A stretch of DNA of 64,000 nt from Hypericum androsaemum (Eukaryota; Streptophyta; Magnoliopsida; Malpighiales; Hypericaceae): NCBI GenBank assembly GCA_963995505.1, contig OZ023180.1:11980689-12044688 (forward strand), written 5' to 3'. The notes under the pieces are model-generated. The model was given only the letters and a program-made list of their open reading frames with translations, searched no databases and had not been told where the DNA came from. Numbering within the stretch: the stretch's first letter is position 1; every line of letters begins with the position of its first letter. Below, one piece after another: positions 10,050 to 20,650 of this stretch. The translations under genes and the position numbers were made by a program.

Positions 10050-10965
10050 TTGGGATGGCAAATTTTAGATATCCAAGACATCAGTTCTGACATTGTGATT
10101 CACTGCATCAATATGGAGGATGGAGCCAAATCCAAGGTGGGTCATCAAAGAAGGCTCAATCCTAACATGAAGGAGGTCGTGAAGAAGGAAGTAATCAAGC
10201 TTCTTGACGGTGGAATTATCTACCCTATTTCAGATAGTGAACGGGTGAGCCCTATGCATTGTGTGCCTAAGAATGATATTATGACAGTGTAAACTAATAA
10301 AGAAGGGTAGCTCATCTCCACAAGAACAGTTACCAGGTGGCGTATATGCATCGACTACAGAAAGCTTAACGCCGCCACTTGGAAGGATCACTTTGCACTT
10401 CCCTTCATTGATCAAATGTTGGAGCACGTAGCGGGACATACCTTCTATTGCTTTCTTGAAGGCTATTCTGGGTATAATCAGGTACTCATCTATCCTAGAG
10501 ACCAATAGAAGACCACTTTTACTTATCCCTTTAGCACTTTTGCCTATACGAGAATGCCTTTCAGACTATGCATGCTCCTGCCACTTTTCAAAGGTGCATG
10601 ATGCCGATATTTTGGGGGATGAATGAAGACATCATGGAGGTGTTCATAGATGATTTCTCCGTCTTTGGAGATTCACTCAAGGGCTACCTTCACAACTCAG
10701 ATAGAGTGCTTAAGAGATGCGAAGAGAAGAGACTCATGATTAATTGGAAGAAGTGTCATTTAAAGGAAGAAGAAGTCATTATGTTGGGCCATAAGAACTC
10801 CAAGGCGGGAATTGAAGGTGATCGTGCCAAGACCGAAGCAATCAAAAAGATGCAACCACCCACGACAGTCAAAGGAATCTGTGCCTTCCTTGGACAAGCT
10901 GAGTTTTATCGCCGCTTTATTAACGATTTTTCTTCTATTGTGAAACACTTAACTAACCTATTGAA
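10050..10965 (+). pseudogene. Reverse transcriptase
   Basis: The first part reads NPNMKEVVKKEVIKLLDGGI and MHCVPKND, then after stops RWRICIDYRKLNAATWKDHF and EGYSGYNQ. A frameshift near 10567 leads into APATFQRCM and [13 protein letters not shown]. The F-I-D-D box keeps both catalytic aspartates. The thumb continues with [22 protein letters not shown] and [16 protein letters not shown]. The domain is complete in order but cannot be translated as one piece because of at least three stops and one frameshift. Confidence 0.88.
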
Positions 10966-11445
10966 CAAGGATGTTCCTTTTGAATTTGATGATGCTTGTT
11001 TGGGTGCTTTCAGGAAACTTCAAGAAGCATTGGTCACCGCTCTCATCACCACCTCACCATCTTGGGACCTCCCATTAGAGCTCATGTTCGATGCCAGCAA
11101 TGATGCCTTGGGTTGTGTCCTAGGACAAAGAAAGGAAGGGCATTTACATGTCATTTATTACGCAAGCCGCATACTCACCAGAGCACAACTTAACTATACG
11201 ACCACGGAGAAAGAGATGCTCGTAATGGTGTACACTTGCGACAAGTTTAGGCTTTACCTACTAGGCTCTGAAGTCATCATCTACACTGACCACGCTGTCT
11301 TGAGGTATGTCTTCGCTAAACAAGATGTCAAACCCCAACTTATTCGTTGGATTCTACTTTTGTAGGATTTTGACTTGGTGATAAAGGATAAGAAGGGCAT
11401 GAAGAATGTGGTAGCGGGTCATTTTTCTCGCCTAGAGAATAGCAA
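10966..11445 (+). pseudogene. RNase H
   Basis: In the same frame as the RT thumb: [18 protein letters not shown] (first Asp), [20 protein letters not shown] (Glu), [17 protein letters not shown] (second Asp). A stop follows LIRWILLL where a Q is expected, and the next block reads VVAGHFSRLE; the Asp usual in this fourth block is Gly. The frame 10568-11365 covers RT thumb and most of RNase H, the best-preserved coding part of this element. Confidence 0.88.
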
Positions 11446-11499
11446 TGGGATGGAAAAGAAGAGAGGATCCTTAAATACTTTCTGAATGAAGCATTATAT

Positions 11500-12420
11500 T
11501 ATGTGCAGTCAGTGAGACCTGCATGGTGTGTGGACTATGCCAATTACTTCGTCAGTGAAGTCATGCCTGAAGTTTTGAGCTACTCCAAGAGAAAGAAGTT
11601 CCTCAGTGATGTCCCTTTTTATATGTGGGATGAGCTATATTTATTTCGGCATTGTGTTGATGGCCCACTCAGGCGACGTGTTCCGAATGAGGAGATACCA
11701 GCTGTTCTCCAAGAATGTCATGGATCGGCTTATGCCGGTCACTTTGGAGCAACAAAGAAAGCTACAAGGGTGCTTGAATAGTGGTTTTTATTGGCCTACT
11801 TTTTCAAAGATGCAAGAGAGTTTGCGGAATACTGTGATCGCTGTCAAAGAATGGGAAATATTTCTCGAAGGGATGAAATGCCACAATCAAGCATCTTGGA
11901 AGTTGAGCTATTTGACGTGTGGGGGGATCAACTTTATGGGTCCTTTTCCTTCATCTAAAGGCAACAAGTACATCATTGTGGGGGTCGACTATGTCTCCAA
12001 GTGGATAGAGACATGGGCTACCCCAACTAACAATGCAAAAGTGGTCTTGCTCTTCCTCAAAAAGCTCTTTGCTCGATTCAGTGTTCCTCGTGCGATTATT
12101 AGTGATGGTGGTTCCCACTTTTGCAACCATCCTCAAGCACTATAGTGTCACTCATAAGGTAGCCACTCCTTACCATTCTCAAATTAGTGGCAAAGTTAAA
12201 GTTTCTAATAGGCAGCTGAAGAGGATTCTAGATAAGATGGTAAGTTCAGCCCAAAAAGATTGGCCTTTAAAACTTGATGACACATTATGGCCTTACCGCA
12301 TCGCATTCATGACCCTTATTGGAGCAACACTCTATCGTCTGGTCTATGCATGGCGTATCACCTTCCAGTGGAGCTCGAACATCGAGCATTTTGGGCGCTC
12401 AAGGTATTAAACTACGACTA
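11500..12420 (+). pseudogene. Integrase, catalytic Glu replaced
   Basis: The N-terminal zinc region shows CHGSAYAGHFGATKKATRVL (His pair), then after a stop YCDRCQRMGN (Cys pair). The core has YIIVGVDYVSKWIETWAT (first Asp) and RAIISDGGSHFCN (second Asp). The third block reads ISGKVKVSNRQLKRIL, with Lys where the DD35E glutamate belongs (codon AAA at about 12199). Frames change at about 11600 and 12140. It would have joined element DNA to the chromosome; now inactive on several counts. Confidence 0.85.
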
Positions 12421-13384
12421 TAAGCTCGTTAGAGAATGCTGAATCGTGCAACTCCATGAACTTGAGGAAATTCGTGCAAGTGCCTCCAAAAGTACAAGGC
12501 TTTATAAGGAGACCACGAAGAAAAGGCACGATGCTCATATTGAGAACAAGAACTTCCAGGTTGGACAATAAGTACTTCACTACAACTCTCACTTGAAGTT
12601 GTTCCCAGTAAGCTAAATTCAAGGTAGAGTGGGCCGTTTGAGATCATCGATGTCGCACCTCAAGGAGCAACTGAACTCAAGAATTCCAAGGGCCAATCGT
12701 TTAAAGTCAATAGCCAGTAGTGCAAGCTATACCTTGGGAATGATGTGGAGCGCACTCGAGTTGTGCACACATTGTTCCCACCATCCGCACCTTAGTCTGA
12801 GGGAGTAATAGTGAAGCTAATGGCTTAAAATTAGCATTTTAATTTTATGTGATTTTATTTTTCGAGTTTTTGCTTTAGACTAATTTTATGTTTTGGTTTG
12901 CAAATTCTGCTCACAAAAAAATAGTAAAACTTGTGATCATAAGCCAAACAATGTTCGATAGTGGCGGGGTACATAAGTTTGACCGAGTTTTAACTGCCAC
13001 TCGTAATTAAACTAGCGCCCGTTAGTTTGGCAAAAAAAAAGACCCCCGAACAAAGAAGAAGAGCACTCTGGTGACCACCACTTGTCCCACCGGTGACTTC
13101 CACCTCCGGTAGACCACCTCACCACCTCTCCAAGTCTGGGTGTCCCTCTCTCCATCAGTAGTGATCTCCATCGGCCCTCACCAAGGTTCTAAAGGGAAAA
13201 ACCCAAAATTTTCTTTTGGGGCCGATTGTAGCTCCTTAGGAGCTCTATGTCTCTGACTGCCTACACTACAACGAAGCCCAGACCGAGGCCTCTCTAGAAG
13301 TGTGACCTGCCCATCTCTTGTCACTGGCTAGCAACACTCCGGTAACTTTCAAAAATTATTATTCAATGTCTTCTCAACTCGCAA
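12421..13384. other. Pol end and spacer before the extra ORF
   Basis: The first 360 bp still hold broken C-terminal integrase coding sequence in the plus direction (a stretch around 12460-12790 with lysine-rich and HTLFPP-like ends). From about 12800 to 13384 it is non-coding spacer, as in Athila elements between pol and the extra ORF. Confidence 0.5.
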
Positions 13385-14610
13385 GATGACCAAGAGTGCT
13401 AGTGCGAGCAAGGTGAGCAATAAGAAGCAGCGTGCCCACGAAGAAAAAAAAAGAAAGGCCTCTATGCCTCCACCTTCCTAACCATCGCCATCCCCTTCGT
13501 CATTGGCATCTCCTTCACCATCGACATCCCCCCTCTAGACGCTTCTGCCGCCCACACCGAGATATCCTTTCCACTATTTCACGATTGGGAAGTTACCAGG
13601 TTTACTAAGTTTCAAAAATTTTGCATACATGCATACAATGTGATTGAGTGGGATGACATGCGTACACTTGGTATAGGAAATGCCCTTTGCATTGTTTTAC
13701 AATCAATAGAATTGGAGTATTTTATGGACAACATGGTTCAAGCATATCCTGGGTTGATGTCATAGTTTTATACCACGTTAATCATTGCTGAGAAGAAATC
13801 TTCATTTACTGCACGCCTGTTCGGTAAACCATTTACGGTTACTGAACCAATCCCAGTTAACATTCTAGACATTAAGCCGGGTAGGGGTCTGTTAGATTTT
13901 GACACTGATGAGGATGTGGATAGGGGTTGGTACGCCAACACTACCTTCCATGAGTATACAGCTGGCCAAGCTCCATCTGTCCTCATTTGTGATCCATATA
14001 TGTCTTTGTTGTATAGTTTTATGTGCCTGGTATTCACTATTACTAATGAGGATAGTAGAATGACCCGTACATAATTATATATCAAGCATTGGATGCGTGG
14101 TAGGCTTGCCTTCGGCACATTTAATTTGATTGTGGAAGTTTTTAAGAAAATTATATCGGGTCGTCAAGCTTTGGACTTTTTGGGTCACATAATCACCTGC
14201 ATCGCAGAGCATTTTTTCCCTGATCATCTTGCAAGATACATGAGATTATCTCATTCCCCGACTATGATCGACATTCCACTCCTCTATTCCTGTCACCTCA
14301 TCAACACAACCGAGAGGAATGGCCAGGAGGTGGTACCCTTCAAGGAATGGAAGCACTGGGGGAAAGTGAAAAGACATCTCCAACAATAATCTGTGCGGAT
14401 CCTGGCTTACCAAGCAGACTTGATGGAACTGACAGAGTGCATTACCGGTATGGAGGTTCATATGACAGAGATGGCCACTACCCACGAGACCCATTGGCAA
14501 AGGCACCACAAGCACACTGCCCGATTAGCGGCAGCCCATCAAGAGCTCAACACTCGCTACAGCTCCTCTGTTGTTACAAAGAAGTGCTCTACTAGGAGCA
14601 GCGAAACTAC
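13385..14610 (+). pseudogene. Env-position extra ORF of Athila type
   Basis: Starting at an ATG near 13386, the frame begins MTKSASASKVSNKKQRAHEE, a basic head, then serine/proline-rich sequence with stops, then KFQKFCIHAYNVIEWDDM, FYTTLIIAEKKSSFTARLFG, RGLLDFDTDEDVDRGWYAN and, after a further stop, WMRGRLAFGTFNLIVEVFKK and LINTTERNGQEVV. A coiled tail follows at 14393-14600. The FYTT block and position after integrase match the plant-transposon protein found in Athila-type elements. Its role is unknown; I make no claim of envelope function. Confidence 0.6.
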
Positions 14611-15785
14611 AATGCCCCGATGGAGTCTATTTAATATGCTCACTATGCTAGATTACGTGCCACCCAATAAGCGTAATTCGTGGCCCAGCAGGCTTCTCAT
14701 GACTGGATGCGGGCTTGGGTTGAGACACATTCCAAGTCCTTTCCACCACCTCCTCTCTCTCACAGTTAATAAGGCAGTACCAGTCTACTTCTCTTTCCTT
14801 TTCTGTAATGCTTATTTCTGCATTATACGATTGTGCTATTATTTTATGAGTTGTGATGTTTGTTTGTGTCTTGCCCAATATTGAGGACATTGTGTTCAGT
14901 GAGTGTGAGAGGGCGTCTAATATGTTGTGTGTTTTCATTTTTTGTTCGTGTGTAATCGAGTCTAGGTCTGAGGTAGAAGTGTGCTTAAGTCTGATGAGGT
15001 GTCATAAGCAGATGAGGAAACTTCACCCTTGAATTGTTTGCTTTCTAGCAACCGAATATCCTTAGGAAGGTTCATGCCAGGAAAAGAGTTGCAAGGATAG
15101 GATAAGGCCATTATTGCAAAGTAGTTCATGCTTTTTAACACCTCATAATTTGATTAAGCGATTGCTAGGTACAGGACTAAGAGAACACATGAATAGTTTA
15201 GGGAACACGCTCTTAGTAACCAAATCATGCATGCATATGAAAAAGATTTTAGCTAACTTGCGAGTCTAACCGAGTGATGTGCTTACTGCCAAAAACCCAT
15301 TTTTGAAAAATCTTTTAGGCGAAGAAGGGCAGCGGTTAGGTCAATAAATTAGAGCAAAGCCCCTACCCGAAAGGAGAAGGAAAGGAAAGGTGTGTGGAAT
15401 GTGAAAAAATAAATGGAATGTGAAAAAAGGGAAAAAGTGATGAACAAAGAAACAAAAAAAAGGATACGATGGAAGTGGTTGTGGAATGTATAACATTATA
15501 TGTAGATTTTGCTATGTGATGTGTAAAAAGATCCATAAAAATAGAAAGATGGATTTTGATATGGGTGAACTCTAGCCTAATCGGGATAACTCAAAGATGT
15601 GGAGGTGGTTTTGCCTACCACTATCTGCGAGTAAGTCCTAAGACGCCAAACGAGTAAAGCTAACCGCTAACGAAAATAGTTTTGGGGCTAGGTATAATAA
15701 TGAAGCAACGTATTCTTAATTATCTCTTCATGTCATGTACTTTTTGCGATATTGTTCCTAGTAAACTTCACTGCTTTCTGAATGA
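14611..15785. other. Athila-like element 3' untranslated region
   Basis: There is no supported coding. Purine-rich stretches around 15360-15480 are present. It runs to the target duplication of the Pack-MULE at 15786. Confidence 0.5.
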
Positions 15786-15794
15786 TAAAAATTA

Positions 15795-16571
15795 TAGATA
15801 ATTACTCTCAGGACCCTAGGGTATAGTCAAATAGACTCTGAGGACCCTGTAGTTTTCCTACTAATTGCTGAGCCCCTGTAGTTTGGTTATTATTATACTC
15901 TCGGGTCCCTGGCTGATGTCAGCAGTTATTTTTACCTTTTTTGTCATAGAAATGACCTTTATGCCCTTACGCAAAAAAAAACAAAAAAAAGCAATAAACC
16001 CATCGCCGCAGATGGCCGCTCGAGCCCACGACGTCGCCGCCATCACCAGCAAGGGCGCCTCTGCCATCCTCAACTTCCCTGACCTCGTCCCCTCCTTCCC
16101 CCGCCCCGCCTCCTCCTCCCCCTGCGACGTCCAGGCCGCCGCCACCCGCGCCGCCCACATGGACCCCACCTTGGAGCTCTCCTCCACGTCATCCTTCTCC
16201 TCTGAGGAAGAGGAGGAGCTCGGGGAGATCGTGAAGCTTCCGAGCCTGGGGTCCACCTGCTACAACGCCACCGAGCCTGTCGTCCTGGCAGAAGATGACA
16301 CGTGGCCCTGTTGGTCCTGACAAGCATGCGGGTCGGGGTCCGATTGGACCGGCGAGGTAGACGATGGGTTTATTGCTTTTTTTTTATTTTTTGTGTAAGG
16401 GCATAAAGGTCATTTCCATGATAAAAAAAGGCAAAAATAACTGCTGACATCAGCTAGGTACCCGAGAGTATAATAATAACCAAACTACAGGGGCTCAGCA
16501 ATTAGTAGGAAAACTACAGGGTCCTCAGAGTCTATTTGACTATACCCTGGGGTCCTGAGAGTAATTATCTC
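15795..16571. mobile_element. Pack-MULE carrying an ERF/DREB gene fragment
   Basis: The element is 777 bp with long, nearly perfect terminal inverted repeats of about 200 bp (15795-15990 against 16375-16571): both ends read inward as AGATAATTACTCTCAGG, then through GGTTATTATTATACTCTCGG. It is flanked by identical 9-bp duplications TAAAAATTA at 15786-15794 and 16572-16580, as for Mutator-like elements. No transposase is present. The GC-rich middle is a host gene fragment. The high TIR identity suggests a fairly recent insertion into the already resident Athila-like element. Confidence 0.93.
16009..16320 (+). pseudogene. Captured ERF/DREB transcription factor fragment
   Basis: The translation from the ATG at 16009 starts MAARAHDVAAITSKGASAIL and goes on with NFPDLVPSFPRPASSSP, DVQAAATRAAHM, then a serine patch before EEEEELGEIVKLPSLG. 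This is the end of an AP2/ERF DNA-binding domain (the AARAHDVAA helix) plus the alanine-rich block and acidic C-terminal motif of ERF/DREB proteins. The DNA-binding beta sheet is missing, so it cannot bind DNA as an ERF. The frame is open from the left TIR (15865) to a TGA at 16318. Codon use is strongly GC-rich, unlike the neighbours. Confidence 0.88.
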
Positions 16572-16708
16572 TAAAAATTATGGGGAAATACTTTGATTTG
16601 TGGGCTAGACTTGAATTGCAAAATTGAGCTGATATGAGGTTTTCTCTGGATAGTTCACGATACTAGGAGGCCAATAATTTTTAGTGTTTCTGATGCTTCA
16701 CTTCCTTG

Positions 16709-16737
16709 AGGACAAGCAATGAGATAAGTATGGGGTG
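16709..16737 (+). promoter_or_regulatory. Polypurine tract of the Athila-like element
   Basis: GAGGACAAGCAATGAGATAAG followed by TATGGGGTG ends directly at the TGATGAG start of the 3' LTR. This is the usual plus-strand priming region of Athila/Tat-type elements. Confidence 0.7.
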
Positions 16738-18085
16738 TGATGAGTGTGTAAACGCTCATTTATTTGTTATGTGATTCATATGTTTAATCATCGTTTGATT
16801 AATTTTTAGTCTTATTCCATTATGTCTTTTGTTATGTTGATGCATTCGTATTGGGGAATACCATTTGTTGCGTGTTTTTATAGGAACTTAGAGCGGTTCA
16901 TGGGCATTTGGATCAAGGATTGGATGATAGGATAACTCGAGTAAAAGGCCAAAAGGACTCCCCATCGTAACTGAACTGGTGATCACCAGTTAACCTTGTG
17001 AAGGCCTCCCCATCGCTAGTTCACTAGCTACCACAAGTGAGGGGATACCGAGAGATTTATTAAGACTCAACTGGCACCCACAACCTACCTGGCGACCGCC
17101 AGTTTGCTCGAGACCAGTTGATGTCAGACTTCTTATTTAGTCAGGTTTTAGCCATAGGACCATAGTTATATTATTTACCTCATTACTTGGCTAGCAAGAT
17201 TTCTTGTTTTGGTTAACATCCTCTAGGTTTTCCTATTTTCTAGCTAGACATTTGGCTATATATATGCCACAGTCTCTTAGGCTTTATTCATGACTTTTAC
17301 TGCGACTTTGGAGATTAATAAAGTCAGAATTTCGTGCAATTTCGTGGAGGATATTGGCAAGGCTTGCTTGAACGACTAAGTCTTCTCTCTCCCTACACTT
17401 ATGCTTTTCGTTATGATGTTTCTTATTGATCTTGCTTCATGAATATGCTTAGCGAGTAGATTTTTTTAGAGTACGATGCCTTAAAATATGATTGATTATC
17501 TATATGAGTTTATGGTTCGAATATGTTTCATATTAGTTGTTAATTGGTGTGCTTAATTCTTAACCTAATTGATCACTTAGGTTATAATTAAAATTGATGA
17601 GAGTGGACCAAGAGGCACTCAAATTAATGGAAAAACTAATTAACATGTTCTTAGGTATCGATGAGACATCTTAATATCATAAGGATAAGCAACTAGGAGG
17701 AATCTTCATAGTTGAGATTAGTTAGTTCTATGTCTAATTGATGAGTGAAAGAGGTTATTAGTAATCTAGGCCTTTTCTATTTTAGTATTATCTCTCTAAT
17801 GAGCAAAAGTATTAGGGGAATGCATTAGAACACTCTGGGTAGTTAATCTTGATATAGGTAGTTAATCCATAGGGTATCGTGCTCGTTTGCCTACATTTGA
17901 TTCACAACTCTTTTATTTGCTCTTTTAATTTCATTTAGTTAATTGCAAACCTTTACAACCTTTAATTTTCTCGCTTAGCATAATTGATTGTTTTGATTTC
18001 GTGTTCTAACCCTCAGTTCAAAACCCTACTTATCCATTATACTATTTGATTACGTGCTTCATTGTTCGTAATTTCTTGTAGCTCA
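16738..18085 (+). repeat. 3' LTR of the Athila-like element, 1348 bp
   Basis: It starts TGATGAGTGTGTAAACGCTCA and ends near GTAGCTCA. The same family appears as a complete solo LTR on the minus strand at 42123-43630, which shares the start (TGATGAGTGTGTAAACGCTCA) and the end (TACATCA). The final five bases differ here from the 5' remnant (GCTCA versus CATCA). Any ORFs within it are not coding. Confidence 0.85.
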
Positions 18086-18285
18086 GTTGGTATAGTGATG
18101 GTGTTGCTTAAGTCTTCCACCACTGGTACACCTAGGGCTTTGTCCCCAATCTCAAGTTCCACCACATCTTCTTTAATCACATCTCCCTTAAGGTAGTTGG
18201 GCTGGCCCTCTTTCGGCCCAAAAAATGGCCGATAAGTTGAAGACCATATTGACCGACAAGTCTCGATCGTCTTCACTAAAGTCAT
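18086..18285 (-). pseudogene. Gypsy linker before protease
   Basis: The frame carries YRPFFGPKEGQPNYL, then EDVVELEIGDKALGVPVVED. It has no recognised catalytic motif. By position and direction it is the part of the polyprotein between gag and protease. The first codons printed in the longest open frame run into the nested LTR and are spurious. Confidence 0.4.
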
Positions 18286-19220
18286 CTTTGCTCATGCTAT
18301 CTTCAAGTTCCACCATTCCCTTCTCCTCTTCCTCACGATATTTTTTTAACCTCCATTTTATATATTCTTCTTTGTTACTAGTGCTAACTTCAGGACTCAG
18401 TTTCTCATCTTCTACGTCCTCACCTCCACCATCCCCAATGAGGTCATCCCAACTCGGTAACTCTTCCTAACTAGTGACATGAACACAATGTAGTCTTACC
18501 TTGACATAGTCCCTGATCCTTACATATCCAGGCCGAACATGGCCTTTTTCTTATCGACATGATTGTGGACCTTGTTGTCTTTACTAGGGCTACTGCTCTG
18601 ACTCTGGTTATCGTTAGGGCCTTCGTCTATCTTTAGCTTCTCGAAGGCTCTGAACCTCACACAGCCTTAGTTTAGATCAATAAATGACCTCTGAGATTGT
18701 TGACTCCTCCGGTGAAGATTTGTCATTAGGGAGTATCCCACTCCTGACTTGGGGTACGCAAATCGTCTTGTCCAGCTTCTCCCTGAGGTCAATGTATCTC
18801 CTCTGTTTCATGTCTCATCTATCTTTGTCATACTCCTCGCTTGGTGTTCTTGCCTCATCAGACTCCTTTATTAGTTATTTGCTCTTGTCACTTCTTGGGG
18901 CTTCAACTTCCATAGGTCGGCCATACTCGGAGGCCATATGGCATTATATCATGGGAAGAGTTAACAAGGTTTCTTGCATCTTTATCAGAGCCTTGTGTCC
19001 AGCTAGCTGTCTCTCGAGGTCCTTTGCAATCTACTTCTCAGCTTGCGTCTTTCTCTCAAGATGACGCTTCTGAGTCTTTGTCAAAGCTCTGAGTGTTAGT
19101 GGCTCTGGTGCAGGCCTCTTTTCCCCTAGTTAGTGGAAAACTTCTTGTTATTGGTCACGGGTGTCTTGGGGATCCACCGTGATGCCGAGGTGGTGGACCC
19201 TCCAGTTGCTGTCTGACACC
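18286..19220 (-). pseudogene. Gag-protease linker of the outer gypsy element, broken
   Basis: Minus-strand fragments include GKRPAPEPLTLRALTKTQKR (about 19065-19125), a block common between gag and protease in plant gypsy elements, and charged stretches downstream with multiple stops. The plus-strand open frames in this interval are shadows. Confidence 0.55.
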
Positions 19221-19249
19221 CTTGGTAAGAAGGACTAATGTGTCCTTGT

Positions 19250-19650
19250 GGGCTGTTAATTTTGATATTGATCTTGCCTATCGAGGGTCTCCCTTAGGTC
19301 TCTTGGAGGGCCTTGCCTCCCGAGTGTCTCTCTCAGGTCTCATCGAGGGTCTTACCTCCCAAGTGTCTTATGCTGATCTTTCCAATCGAGGGTCTCCATC
19401 AGATCTATTAGAGGGGCATTGCTGCCCGATTGTCTCTCTCAGGTCTCTTCGAGGGCCTTGCCCCCCGAGTATCTAATGCTGATCTTGCCTCCCCAGGGTT
19501 TCCCTCAGGTTTCTTGGAGGACCTTGCCCCCCGGGTTTCTTCCACTAATTATGCCTTCCGAGGGTCTCCCTCAGGTCTTTTGGAATTTCTTGTCCCTCGA
19601 CTGTCTCTCTCAGGTCTCTTCGCGGGCCTTGCCCCTTAGTGTCTCTGTTA
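19250..19650 (-). repeat. Tandem repeat of about 50-60 bp inside the gag linker
   Basis: A unit built on GGTCTCCCTCAGGTCTCTTGG and AGGGCCTTGCC(T/C)CCCGAG recurs about seven times with variation. It stays open in some plus frames as GSPSGLLEGLAPRVS, but the element's coding strand is the minus one. It probably expanded within the linker, where length is tolerated. Confidence 0.7.
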
Positions 19651-19739
19651 GGTCTCGTGAGATATTCTTTCTTGTCTTGTATTGCTCTTCTTTTCACTTC
19701 TCCTAAGGCCAACCATTGCAATTGGGACCATGAAGGAGG

Positions 19740-19964
19740 CTATTTGCAGTAACTCTTTGGCAAACTTGAATCGACCGTCTCTGATCGCTTATCGGATCTG
19801 GTTTTGAAAGACCACCTTGTTGGCTGCATTGTGAGACTTATTTTATGCCACTTGTAGTATCTCATTGCCTTCAGCTCCTTCTCATCCAGGATCGTGCAAC
19901 CATTGGGCAGGGTGATTTGGCCGTTCTTGAGCAGGTTGTCAAAAATTTCATCAGCCTTAGTCAC
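19740..19964 (-). pseudogene. Gag C-terminal block
   Basis: The frame has FDNLLKNGQITLPNGCTI, then KELKAMRYYKWHKISLTM. The YCKWH-type motif near a Cys/His turn is usual at the end of gag in this gypsy group; here the Cys is Tyr. It is followed downstream by the tandem repeat region. Confidence 0.6.
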
Positions 19965-20230
19965 ATCAAATGATTATTTCTTTTCAAACTCGGTTGGTAC
20001 CGTCACCTACTTCTGAAGAGGCTCTCGCACTTGTATGGCTTACCCTTAGTTAGTTCAGCTACCATCTCTTCTGCCATCAGATCATCTTCCTAACCGTGCT
20101 CGCTATCCAACTGATCAATCTCCAAAGTAGGGTCATAGGTGTAAGTACCCTTAGAGGAGGCAGCCTTCCTATCTTTCTCACTAATCAGCTGTTGAATGGT
20201 GATAGCCTTCTATGCCAACTCAGAGAGGTC

Positions 20231-20650
20231 TCAGAACCTCTCAACTCTGAGTTTCTTTCGAAGGCAGAAGGTGAGTCCTTGCATGGCCAGGGATGTTAGG
20301 TCAGGCTCTGATATGTTGGTTGGACAATGATTCTTTGCCTTCCAAAAGTGGATGATGAACTTCTCAATTGATTCACCCTCGAGTTGTTGCATATGGGAAA
20401 AATTCAAGATGGTTATAGTCGGCTCTGGCCGGTAGACTTGATTATTAAACTTTTGTTCCATCTCTGGCCAAGTCGGCACGGAACACGGTAGGAGGCAGAT
20501 ATACCAAGTAAAGGCCATCTTTGTAAGGGTCATCAGGAAGTGACGTAGACGCATGAAATCGTTAGATAATGTCTCACTGTACTGGATGATAAACTGCGCT
20601 ATATGTTCCACTGATGATTTATTATCTTCACCCGAGAACTGAGTGAAGTC
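20231..20650 (-). pseudogene. Gag (Retrotrans_gag) of the outer gypsy element
   Basis: The frame 20231-20611 is nearly the full capsid core: HIAQFIIQYSETLSNDFMRL, LRHFLMTLTKMAFTWYICLL, TWPEMEQKFNNQVYRPEP, HMQQLEGESIEKFIIHFWKA and DLTSLAMQGLTFCLRKKL. Block order and spacing match plant Ty3/gypsy gag. It is open for 126 codons but bordered by stops. It lies 1.2 kb from the 5' LTR, as expected. Confidence 0.85.

Larger units (their letters stand above)
7305..18085 (+). mobile_element. Athila-like Ty3/gypsy retrotransposon with nested Pack-MULE
   Basis: In order on the plus strand: 5' LTR remnant (7305-7411), degenerate PBS, gag, protease, reverse transcriptase, RNase H, integrase, a long spacer, an additional env-position ORF, polypurine tract and 3' LTR (16738-18085). 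The domain order is Ty3/gypsy. The extra ORF after integrase and the TTGAGGACAAGCAATG...GGGG tract before the LTR fit the Athila/Tat branch. Every coding part has stops or frameshifts. A Pack-MULE (15795-16571) sits between the extra ORF and the 3' LTR. The whole lies inside a minus-strand gypsy element. Confidence 0.85.

Noticed and set aside
14246..14938. Overlapping minus-strand ORFs at 14.2-14.9 kb
   Set aside because: Antisense to the env-position ORF and 3' region of the Athila-like element; no motifs.
15967..16327. Long minus-strand ORFs rich in Gly/Arg over the Pack-MULE
   Set aside because: They are antisense shadows of the GC-rich ERF fragment, whose plus frame has a clear family match.
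19222..19706. Overlapping plus-strand ORFs with GSPSGLLEGLAPRVS-like repeats
   Set aside because: Produced by the tandem repeat; the gypsy element is coded on the minus strand.
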